A DNA stretch of 64,000 bases from Angiostrongylus vasorum (Eukaryota > Nematoda > Chromadorea > Rhabditida > Metastrongylidae). The notes below the pieces were generated by a model that was not told where the DNA came from, ran no database searches, and worked only from the letters and a program-made list of their open reading frames with translations. Shown in pieces: positions 35,624 to 46,000 of this stretch (its first letter is position 1; the number at the start of each line of letters is the position of its first letter). The position numbers were made by a program, and so were the translations under genes. The stretch covers positions 682,001 through 746,000 of the forward strand of contig JADANN010000164.1 of NCBI GenBank assembly GCA_018806985.1, written 5' to 3'.

Positions 35624-36030
35624 CTAGGACTCAGAAGCGTCACACAGGTTGTTCTCACAGTAGACCCAGCGCTCACCTTCATTCTTGATCTCTCTCAGCC
35701 TGTGCGGAGTAGGCAGCAAAGATTCATGAACAATGACGTACATTGCCCTATCATCCTCGGCAAAGTATGGGCCGTCTACCAAGACCTCATTTGCAGTAGC
35801 TCTTTCAACTGAAGTGCTTGTCGATGGTCACATAAACAGCACAGGTTGCCTCTTCCAAGTCGGTTGTACTGGAATCCAAGCGTAGCTCGCATTCATATGA
35901 CAAACTACCTTCATTTTATACACGCTATCGCTGAAAAGTGGCAGCTGTTCGCTGTCCTTTTTTCGCACTGATCACTGCGAGCACCAGACCGTCTGTAGGA
36001 TCTCCAAAAGGGAATGGGTGAAAAAAGCAA
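35624..36030 (-). pseudogene. Frameshifted protein-coding relic of unknown family
   Basis: The - strand carries strongly protein-like segments in three frames that fit end to end: FGDPTDGLVLAVISAKKGQ (about 36015-35955), SYECELRLDSSTTDLEEATC with AVYVTIDKHFS (about 35903-35812), and ATANEVLVDGPYFAEDDRAM continuing to a TAG at 35624-35626 (last residues NNLCDASES). The junction after KHFS is repaired by removing one T, and two other small shifts occur near 35915-35930. Three disruptions in about 125 codons point to a pseudogene or a domesticated element remnant rather than introns. Cysteines and acidic residues suggest an extracellular or secreted domain, but I do not recognise the family. Confidence 0.5.
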
Positions 36031-36269
36031 ATTTGAATGGAATTAAGAGAAGACACATCATTCAACTTAATAGGTCTAAACGTAATAGACGTTGGTCAAG
36101 TCTTGCTCTACAGGCAAAGTAATTAAAAAACAGTAGAGGTGCTGAGATATGAGCAAAACTAGGAGCATTAGTTAGGCTTCAGACCAGCGATTGACTTCAG
36201 CGGAGGTTCACATGTCAACCGACAACGATGCAGTGTATAATAGTACGACCTCTTACTACTGTTTGTTAG

Positions 36270-36650
36270 TACTTGATACTTGAATGTCTTGTCCTCATTG
36301 GTTGTGCGGGCTCCAGCACAGTCTCCATTTTTCCGGAGATTTGCTGGTTTGCCACTGTGGTTTCCTGGAATCCCAAGGTCAGGCTGGCCAAAGTCTGCCC
36401 CCAGGTCTTCACCACCACAGGCAGTCGCAGCCCTTGTGGATCAGAGGGAGATTTGCCACCATACGACTAATTTGATACCGGGACGGTGGTGGTTCTTGGC
36501 ATTGATTTATTCCTAGCTAGGCTTCATGATGGGAACGCGTTTTCAGCTTGGGGAGACCCTGCCAGGAAGATGAATACCACCGCTATACATCGCAGCCGGA
36601 CACCCATGCACACTTCCCAGCTACAATGAGGCGGTAAACTGTTGGGACAG
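36270..36650 (-). mobile_element. Non-autonomous RTE derivative, nearly full-length
   Basis: The + strand reads ACTTGATACTTGAATG at the 3' terminus, then TTGTGCGGGC, GGTCTTCACCACCACAGGCA, and GCGGTAAACTGTTGGG at the 5' end, so the element is on the - strand. Confidence 0.8.
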
Positions 36651-37071
36651 GTACGACCTCTATCCTGGTATTTCATCAATGTTTAACAAGAGGCACCTTC
36701 GAATGCTTCTGCTACCTTCGTCGTGTTAAGCCAATAGAAATAGATAGTAGAAGTTAGAGAAGAGACTCTAGGAAAGCAGTACCCTTCAGAGTCCTTTAGG
36801 TGGATTAAAGATGAAACATAGTCCATTTTTGTATGCGAGCTTCAGCTCAGGTCTTAAATTTTACCTAGAAGGAGATTACGTAAATAAGATATGAAAGTCG
36901 TCGCCGTCACCGAACCCTGGAAAAGCTTTTTTTTGAGGTATATAGCTTTAAGAAGATATGAGTTGCTATTAGCTCCATCCTTTGTTGTCGTCCTAAGATC
37001 AAGAACATGGTTACATATGATAGCAAAGTGTGATGGCTGAAACAGCATTTTTGAAGAAGAAACTGAACACT

Positions 37072-37225
37072 ACAATGATGCTGAGATATCTGCAAAACTT
37101 GAACTCAGGCCAGACCTTACCACGGTTATTCTTCCCAGTTCGATCTTGCTCGAGGTCCAAGTTTTGTAAATATCTCAGCATCACTGCGGTTGCATTTCAC
37201 ATAATACCCTGACGTGAGAAAAATA
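37072..37225. repeat. Inverted pair of SINE family B tails
   Basis: ATGATGCTGAGATATCTGCA at 37076 is the reverse complement of the family B tail, and AAGTTTTGTAAATATCTCAG at 37159 is the tail in forward orientation. Both lack a tRNA-like head. Confidence 0.7.
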
Positions 37226-37229
37226 GTGG

Positions 37230-37979
37230 CCACTAGATAAAATTTACACATTGTAAATTGATACCGTTTCTCAATCGCTAGAGACATAAAACAATTCATT
37301 TTGAACCGGAAAGCACCACTACAAGACTAAAAATGAATAAGGAGAATGCAATCACGATTGGTATTTGGTGAGCAAACTCTTTTTTACTACTAGAAACCAG
37401 ATATTTTTTCCCTTAATGTGATAAAAAGGTTTTATCATGAAAATTTGCCAGGTATGAGGTGTGGAAATGTCTTCCAGAACCATACGGAATGTTGGGGAAG
37501 TTGTTGAATCAAGTGGAAAAGTAGGAAAATCTGAGCCCTCTTGGTAAATCCGGAAGGTGGCTCATGCCTTCGTTAGTATTCGGTGTAGTGTCTTCTTGAA
37601 GTCGTTAACCATGCCCATTAAATGATATAGTGGCTTGACACCTATGATATGAACTCCGTAATCAAAAAGCTATAAACTGCGAATCTCCATAGCCGCCATG
37701 TGTGCTTTTGAATTGAGTTTTCTTCCAAGCCTAACTAATCGACCACGTATTTGTATGTCTTCCATATCAAAAGTGACGTCACCCACACACTATCCTCCAC
37801 ACCTGGTGGGAAGTCTGCCCTACTCAGGTAGATAAGCTTAGCATATGGGATTAGTTCACGTCTGCCTGTGAGACATTCGTCCCTTCGTTTCACTTTGGTG
37901 GTTTTCACGTTATTCATTCCAAAAAGCATCAAGAATCCTTTCTGCCTTCTCCGGGCTGAAATCGTAAAACTAACCTAGA
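37230..37979. other. Intergenic stretch, nothing recognised
   Basis: A 65-codon ORF on the - strand (37735-37932) lies just beyond the mariner relic. It shows no motif I can place. Confidence 0.3.
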
Positions 37980-38620
37980 ATCCGTCGCTATTACGTATTC
38001 GTGTGCGATGGCTCTTTCAGAATTAGGGAAACGAATCCGATTAATTTCAGTGCTTTCAGCGATTAGTGACATGATAGAAGATTGGCGAGAGCTCCGATGA
38101 TATCGATGAGTAGTTTAGGTAGATTTCCAAGATCAAATGGTGGCTGCAGCGTTAGATAACATGCCGATTGTTACAGTGCATGAAGTTCTGCTGTGATCGT
38201 TTCGCCAACATTGAAGACCTTCTACCTCATGTTTCTGTCTGCCGAAAACTGAAACGTCATTATAACCATCTTTCGGACTAAACTAAGCTTTGGAAAATAC
38301 TTAGAAACTATCCTGGCTCAGTTATTGAATGGAACGTTGTCGGCTGTCGCATAGGATGCACTTTTTCATCGTGCTTCACAAGCGATGGAGAAATGGGTCG
38401 TCTTTGTTTTGTAAAGGAAGCACACCATATGCATAGCAACGATCTCACTGCCATCCGTTCAGTTCATGCGGAACCCTCTCATCGAGATTTCACCTCTTCA
38501 ATGTCTTCCAAATATTTCAAGTAGTTTTTCGATGGTCAGCTTCGATTAATAGCTTCGCATTGTCGTCGACAAATTCTGATGACCATCCACGAGCACCTCT
38601 GTCACGAATACTCACTCTCT
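37980..38620 (-). mobile_element. mariner-like transposase relic
   Basis: The reverse complement yields, across frames, VPHELNG, KDDPFLHRL, a DEK-type catalytic segment, KHFPKLSLVRKMVIMTF and GETITAELHA. These are the middle of a mariner transposase, with many disruptions. Confidence 0.65.
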
Positions 38621-38744
38621 GATACGAGACTTTAAGAATACATTATACATTCTGTTGATCATCCTTGGCCCATGATTTGATAACATAGTTAGCGCTGATA
38701 AAGAAAGGGTAAGGCTCTCGTCGCTGAGCATCTCGACTTTACCA

Positions 38745-38962
38745 AGCATCGTTAGAGGTGATTGAATGCATACCTAACCTTTACAGTGACTAGCGCTGGC
38801 CTACCGATGTACTGAGCCAGCGCTGCTATCCTTCCAGACAAGTCTCATACCAATTTGCCGACCTCGGAGGGATGGAAGGCTTGGTGGGTCATGGGCGCGA
38901 GGATTGATGCCATGTGTATTGCAGGGCGCTCCCCGAACACTGCGCTACGCGCCCCCTGTCAT
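38745..38962 (-). repeat. SINE family A, 3'-truncated
   Basis: The reverse complement keeps the head (GGGGGCGCGTAGCGCAGTG), GGTATGAGACTTGTCTGGAA and the GTAGGCCA block. The GATCAACGCC tail is missing. Confidence 0.8.
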
Positions 38963-39102
38963 AAAGTCAACAAGTGTCATAAAGAATAGAAGGAAAAGGG
39001 AAAAATGTATATCTCGAAACTGTTACAAATCTATAAACGATAGAACAGCTATTCTTTTGTTACCACCCATAATAAGAGCGTAGCGCGGAGATTAAGAGAT
39101 GC

Positions 39103-39318
39103 CCAGCCCACCAAGTCTTCCATCCCTCCGGGGTCGGTAAATTGCTACCAGACTGTCTGGAAAGATAGCAGCACTGGCTTGATACATCGATGGGCCACTG
39201 CAAGCCATTGTACACGCCAAACATGTATTCAGCCATCTATATCACGCCACGAATGGAGTCGAATGCATGGCGCATCCCAGAGGGATTGATCAATGCGGAA
39301 CGCTTTATCTATCCTATC
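39103..39318 (+). repeat. SINE family A, 5'-truncated
   Basis: It starts within the body (CCCACCAAGTCTTCCATCCC) and ends GATTGATCAATGCGGAACGC, then TTTATC, immediately before an exon-like open stretch. Confidence 0.8.
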
Positions 39319-39336
39319 CATTAATGTGCACCAAGG

Positions 39337-39574
39337 AAAGGTAGATTCCGTGAATCTAAAGGGATCTACAGTTCGCTTTTGGTCCGTGTACAACCCTTCT
39401 CTTCATGAATTTGAAGTCCTTCCAAATAGTCGGCTAGAGATTTCTGACATTAGGCAAGTACGGGAATACAATACGTACACGTTTCATGCAGTACACCCAA
39501 CAAGCAAATCCTATGGTACTGAATACCTACCGGGTTTCGTAACGAAAACCATATTTGCATTTAAAGTGACAAAG
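39337..39574 (+). CDS. Candidate exon of unrecognised gene, ending in a consensus splice donor
   Basis: An open frame encodes GKVDSVNLKGSTVRFWSVYN, a further 39 residues or so, then SKSYGTEYLPGFVTKTIF and ends FKVTK at a GTAAGT donor (39575). Composition is protein-like. After an intron carrying a SINE, an acceptor at 39924 (TACTCTAG) would continue the same phase (LSISCSAANASTNTKPIRI...) to a TAA at about 40071. That exon would overlap the FOCAD start codon at 40043 in another frame. The 5' end of the exon is unclear because a truncated SINE lies directly upstream. It may be the tail of a neighbouring gene or a non-functional remnant. Family unknown. Confidence 0.4.
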
Positions 39575-39624
39575 GTAAGTCCCTTCAACAGATTCTTCGA
39601 TTTTGGGATTTCTCAAATACCCTA

Positions 39625-39905
39625 GGGCGCGTGTGGTGCAGTGGTCGGAGGCGCCCTGCAATACACACGGGATCGATCCCCGCGTCCACGGCTCACCAAG
39701 CCTTCCATCACTCCGGGGAAGGCAAATTGGTACCAGACCTGTCAGGGATGATAGCAGCGCTGGCTTGATACATCGGTAGGCCACCGCGAGTCATTATAAA
39801 GGCCAGATATCCATTCAACCATCTCCAACGATGCTTAATGAAGTCGAACGCATGGCGCATCCTTCACGGATTGGTCACCGCCGAGAGCTGTATCCTTTTT
39901 ACCCC
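39625..39905 (+). repeat. SINE family A, full-length
   Basis: Head GGGCGCGTGTGGTGCAGTGG, B-box-like GGGATCGATCC, GGTACCAGACCTGTCAGGGA, tail GGTCACCGCCGAGAGCTGTA and TCC(T)5. Confidence 0.9.
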
Positions 39906-40042
39906 CTTTATACTCTAGCTATCGATATCGTGCTCGGCCGCCAATGCCAGCACGAATACCAAGCCAATCCGAATTTTGCAAGAAGTACTGCGACCGTTGT
40001 CCACGTTTTCTTCCTGGGCTGGTTGTGTTGGGCGGATGATAC

Positions 40043-43000
40043 ATGGCTACGGACAATTTCGATCTAGCTAATGTAAAAGCTCTGCTTTCATCCGGTAATC
40101 CTATCATACAAAGTAGTGTAAGCGTTCTAAATTCTTACTATTTTCTAAGAATTTCCAGGCTTCCTATGTTTCACTCCCGTTATTTCTAGGGACTGACGTG
40201 CCTGCTATCTCGTCTGAGACTTCCGTTCCCCAACGCCAAGGAAAAAGTTTTGGCTTCTTCTCTATTTTTTGATGGATTCACTAAGTACGGAGATGCTGTA
40301 ACGCAATGGTGTGCGGATGCCATTCCGTGTCTTCTTAGTGCAAGTCAGTCATTTTCGTTCACCATTAAGGTCAACACTAGGACCGAGGGCCTCGGTAGTG
40401 CAGTGTGTAATACGCGAGCCCCGAAGGGGTAATCGTATTTCGATCTGGCCCCCGGTGCAAGTTTTGCGAATATCACAGCATCGTTGTGGTTGTAACACTA
40501 AGACCATTATTCGGGTTAGGGTTGAAGTACACAGCTCTTATTGTTCTCCAAGTGTGAGATATTAAAGTAATATGCTAAAAATTAAAGTGGCTTCTCCGGC
40601 GATCTGTTTTTGGGATATCCGAATTCACGTGCTTTACAAAGGCGGCTGTTTCACATGGCTAAACCTCCGAGGCACGTGTAGCGCGTAGTCGGAGGCGCCC
40701 TGCAATACACATGGGATCCATCCTCGCGTCCGTGGCTCACCAAGCCTTCCTTCCTCCGGGGTGGGTAAATTGGTACCAGAATTGTGTGGGAGGATAGCAG
40801 CACTGGCTGGATACATCGGTAGGCCACCGCGAGTCATTGTAAACGTCAGATATATGAATTCAATCACCTCCAACGATGCTTAATGAAGTCGAATGCATGG
40901 CGGATCCCTCAGGGAATGATCAACGCCAAGAGCTTTATCCTTTTTTTAAACCTCTGTAATTCAGATATCATAGCAATTGAAGATGTGAATACCCAGTGCT
41001 TCATAAAACTGTGCAGTAGTGGGACGAGAAGAACGTCTCGAATTATTCTGATTCGGCTTTTACTGCAGCTATCCCAGTGTTTACCCAGGTAAGTTCACCT
41101 GTGTTGACTGTATTTTGTTCAGGCAGGCGAACGAAGGACCACATGGTGTGGTGGTGAACGCGCTAGCCCCCCACGAAAGTGTTATAGCATGTTCGTTCTC
41201 CACCGCAGAAACCTGTAGTCCGGAGTTTCGCAGATATCTAAGCGTCATTATGGTTGCATTTTGTTAGTTGTTCCTTAGTGCTTTATATTTTAGCACGTGC
41301 CTTGAAATAGTTCGCAAATGTACGGAGTGTTCTGATCTAGTCGTCTCGGAGCTTATTTCAGAAGACTTTGACAAGTTCGTTTCTATGTCCTACATCATTT
41401 CGGCATCCATTTTCTCTCAAGCATTCCTGTTCTGAAGTCTGATATCTGAGCATTTTCCATTTACGAAAATCCTTCATTTAGTATTTTAGGTGCTTCCCTG
41501 CGCTAAAAATCCTTTTAGTAAGTAGGATACTATCAGAGGAGCTAGATATTAATATTCTGCATCATATTTACACCAAGGCTGACTCTGATGATTTACATAT
41601 CGGACAGCTTCTGGAGTATCTTCCTTGGAAGTTCTCACGACATTTTATAACAAAGTTTAAGTTCAAACACATAGTGGCTAATCTGTTGAGCCATTGTGAA
41701 GGTGTGTTTCTTTCCAGATGAGGTTCTTACGGAGATGAAAGATAAAACTGAAAATGAGTCTCACAGTCAGTTGTTTTTCAGAACTCTCTCGCCGCGAATT
41801 ACAGTCGCTGGAGCTTTCATATGAAGACGTGTTTCTCATCGCAGATAACTTGCTAGTGAATCCACTTCTTGTGATGAATGAGCTGTTCCCTGCTTGTCAC
41901 GTCTTACTTCCTGCACTGTTTTCTCTCTATTCAAGTAGGTCAGTTTGTGAGCATTCCTTCATCCATTTCAGTTAATTCGTTTGTAATTTGACAAGCAATA
42001 AAACTTGCCACTTTGGTCCTTTCCACTATTAGTTCCGTATAAATATAATTCTGAGTAGGACCGAACGTAGCGGCTGTGTGACAAATGTAGAACTTTCAGG
42101 TCCGAACTAGCTAAATCGTTCCCAGGTCTAATTCCAAGTGATCAGTTATCAAAGGTATGAGTACTAGTACCAAATCTGGGAATTTTTGTAGAAAATGTTC
42201 TTTTCGTAAATTTTGGTTTCGATGTGAAGATGTAAGATCTAGAGATACAGGTATTTACTTACTTGGATACTTGGATGGCCCTTTTTCACTGGTTGTTTGG
42301 GCCTCGGCAAAATTTCCATCTTTTCGGAGTTTTGCTGGTTTAGCCATTGTGTATCCCTGGAGTCTCGAGGTCAGCCCAGCCAAGGTCTGCCACAGGTCGT
42401 CACCACCACAGGCAGTATCCGCTCTTGTGGATCAGAGGAGATTTTCTACCATGGTACTAGTTTGTTAGGTGGATCCTAGGTGGACTAGGACGGTGGTGGA
42501 TCCTGGTATTGGTTCATTCTTAGCTGGGGTTCCTGATGGAAACGTCGCACTCCTTTTCAACTTGGGTGACCTTGCTGGGGGATGAATCCACTGCTGTACA
42601 TCTCAGCCCGACACCCAGGAACACCTCCCAGCCGCGATGGAGTGGTAAACCGTTAAGTCCTCGGTAGTATAATGGTTAGTATCCGTGTCTGTCTATATAT
42701 ACTATGAATGCGGAGTGCGTTAGAATAGTGTAGTGAAACGTTGGGCTTTTAAAACTTTGTTCTTTATTTGGCTGTTTTTGCTTACACATTCCTGCCACTC
42801 TTTTTTCCTTTCAGATCAAGGCTATAACTGCACATTGTCAAAAAGTTAGACCGCTTAAAACCGTAGTTCTGGGGGACGATTGCTCTGGGTTCATGTCCAC
42901 GTTCACTTACTTGGAATATGTTTCCAACGCTTCCATCATTACTACGTTTACAGATTTATGGCTTTCGAACTTGGATTCTATGGTTTGTTCTTTGTTTTTT

Positions 43001-46000
43001 TTCAGCATTCCTGTCCTCACAAGTATTCCATTTCTTGAAACGTTTCTTTTTGCAGGGAAGTTTCTTGGAGTTCAATTACTTTTTCAACCGCCCTACTACC
43101 TTATTGCGAATTTTCTTTTAAGAAATGTTCTACTCTTCTAATTCGTCTTCTTAATCGTTCACCTGAACATGTGAGAAACTCTCATATTGTTCGTTCTCGT
43201 TGCATTTTCTTTTCGTTTTAAATGCTTGTGTACCTTTAGGTCAATAGTATCTTTCTATTCCTCACTTCGCTCTATGCGAAACCTTTTTTTCAAGTGGACA
43301 GACCAACAATTCTACATTTTATGCGTGGTCTTTTAGTGCATAAGGTATGTCTGTCTCATTGTAGGCTACATTATGTGACTTCCCAATGGTTCACCGCCTC
43401 ATTGTGGCTTGGAAGTGTTCCTGGGTGCCGGGCTACGATGTACAGCTGGTGGTTCATCCCTCTGGCAGAGTCTCCCATGGTGAGAAGTGTGGCGTTTCCA
43501 TCTGGAAGCCCAGCTAAGAGTAAACCAATACCAGCATCCACTACCGTCCTAGTATCAAACTAGTCGCATGGTGGCAAATCTCCCTCTGATCCACGAGGGC
43601 GGCGACTGCCCGTGGTGGTGACGACCTAAGGCTGACCTCAGAACTCCAAGGAACCACAATGGCCAAACCAGCAGAACACCGAAGAAATGGAAATTATGCT
43701 GGGACCCGCGCAGCTAATGACGGGCTATCCAAGTACCAAGTGCCAAGTACAGTATGTGACATATCCTTTTTGCTTCAGTTCATTGTGACGCCAGCAATAA
43801 ATTTTCTGTCAATTGTGTGCCGTCAGCGTGGTGAAGAACGTGATATTGCGTTCAGTCTTATCCAGGATTTAGTGACTAAGTAAGTGTCAGTTCTCCGCTG
43901 CATTTTGATTTTACCGGTTTTTTTTTGAGATTGTAGAAATTTTTCAGGTTCCCTACAACATTTGATGCTGTGAAAAATCTTGCTATTCCTGGAGAGTCAG
44001 ACTGCCTTGATTTGCTAAAAGTGAAGTTAAGGCTTATGTCAACACTCTGTGTGGCAACGTTTGTATTCATCGTTATTAGTGCATATTTCTTCCGAGATTT
44101 TCAATCTGGGTTCCACTTAAAAGAGTTGTTATTGCCGTAATATTTGATGAGATTTAGCGATCGGTCTGACGAGCTTCTTCCATCGCTTACAAAGCTTTTG
44201 AAAAAGAGCGCTGAAGTGGTCGGTGTTGCTGTGTCCGTTGTCGTCATACTTTGTAAAGAAGAGGTGAGAACGTCTTTCTTCTCATTTTTATTTGTTTTTT
44301 TAAACCGATTTCTGCTTTTAAAGGAACTTACTATCAACCTAAAATCGAAAAGCTTGACGGTTTGAAGTCTGTTTCTTTTGTCCAACGAATACGGCCAATT
44401 TATCTGTCGCTTTTTGACATTCCATGAAAAAATGGGTCGCGGACGATAACCGATAACGTTTAGCACTGTGGATGAACAGAAATTAACTCTGTAAACATTT
44501 TTTAAAGCGTAAAGCCGAAGTTATATCACAAGGAGGTTTTGGTTACTGTTTTTTGCTGGTTTGTCTGTGGTATCTCCCACGTCCGACTTTCTATTAACCT
44601 CGGCATTGATTAAATAATTCTTTCTACTTGTGTTTAGCAAACACGAGGTGTTATTTTATTTCTCTATTTACGCACAAGCTGTCGTTTCGGCGGATTTAGT
44701 CTTTTTCAGAGCCTGGAAAGGTCAAGTTGACTGCAATCTACACGATCAAACGCCTCCATAACCAAACAGAGAAAATGTTGAGCCAAAATTTCAGTCACAT
44801 TGAACACAGAGTCTTTCCACACTCACTGCTTTCTATGAGTCTTCCACTAAATATTTCACGTGGAGACCAACGCACAGAGTTCACATGGAGTCGTAATGTA
44901 CCCATCTCATCAGAATAACAGGCTTATATACTGCCCAATATCACGCATGATAATGAGGCATTTCCTCCCTGCGGTTCATTTTCGGATTTTTGGAATTGAT
45001 CCAGAATGCCTCGTGAATTTTGCGCGCTTGTGTTCTCGATTCCTGCGTGAGGATCGTATGCGTGCCCTATTGGAGTATTTGGTTTAGGTTTCTAACTAGG
45101 TGTTCTTTTTATACGAACGCAGAGTGGAGTACCCGTTTCGCCAACGTATTCGTCCCCGCGCGCTTTACAAGAGATCAGATAAACTGTACCCAAACTCATG
45201 CAGTCACCGTCTCTACCATTGGGGGCAAATTATACAATTTGCGTTTCACATAAACGGTCGCATAGGCGGTTACGAACTAGTTGGCGTCTTAGATTACTCG
45301 GTGGCATTTCAATTACCGTTACCGAGTTCTCATAGACCTGCCCTTCTTAAACAGCGTTTTATAGCTGCACTTACTTCATTTGGAATGAAGGGCAGGATAA
45401 ACGGGACCTTATTGTCGCTAGAGTTATCGTTGGGGGCCTGTGGTTGAACCGCAGTGAGAAATGCCTTCATCATCACGCGTGATATTGGGCAGTATATAAG
45501 CCTGTTATTCTGATAATATGGGTACATTACGATTCCATGTGAACTCTGTACGGTTGGTCTCCACGTGAAATAACTCACAGAAAGCGGTGAGTGTGCAAAG
45601 ACTCTGTGTTCAATGTGACTGAAATTTTGGCTCATCATTTTCTCTGTTTGGTTATGGAGGCGTTTGACCGTGTAGATGGCAGTCAAAACTTGACCTTCCA
45701 GGCTCTGAGGAAGGCGAAATCCGCCGAAACGTCAGCTTGTGCGTAAAAAAAGAAATAAAATAACACCTCGTGTTTGCTAAACAGAAGTAGAAAGAATTAT
45801 TCAATCAATGTCTGTGGTATCATCCACTAAGACGTTCTAGATCCTGGCGAAGCGACGAGAGACGGGAAGCACTGTCTTGAAGTCGATGAAATGCGTCAAG
45901 AGTTAGGGAGCGTTCAGCCATTGCAAAATATTTCATCCTTTTTGCATGGCAGTGGGTCATCATGCATTGCACAGTTAGCGCTGCGGATGTTGAACGAGTT

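Larger units (their letters stand above)
44565..45830 (-). mobile_element. Penelope-like element with inverted terminal arms, FOCAD intron 14
   Basis: The reverse complement of 45420-45030 gives [20 protein letters not shown], a linker with [31 protein letters not shown], then a diverged GIY-YIG core ([15 protein letters not shown]). This is the C-terminal half of a Penelope-like retroelement. Its 3' UTR-like segment (about 360-400 bp) occurs twice as inverted arms: 44604-44965 and about 45440-45810. They share GAGCCTGGAAAGGTCAAGTT, the CCTCCATAACCAAACAGAG block and the CAGGCTTATATACTGCCCAA block. The reverse transcriptase is absent. Confidence 0.8.

Noticed and set aside
44137..44157. Possible 21-nt intron (GTAATA...TTTAG) removing an in-frame TAA in FOCAD
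   Set aside because: A normal 99-nt intron (44059-44157, donor GTTTGT) fits the same reading phase, so an ultra-short intron is not needed.
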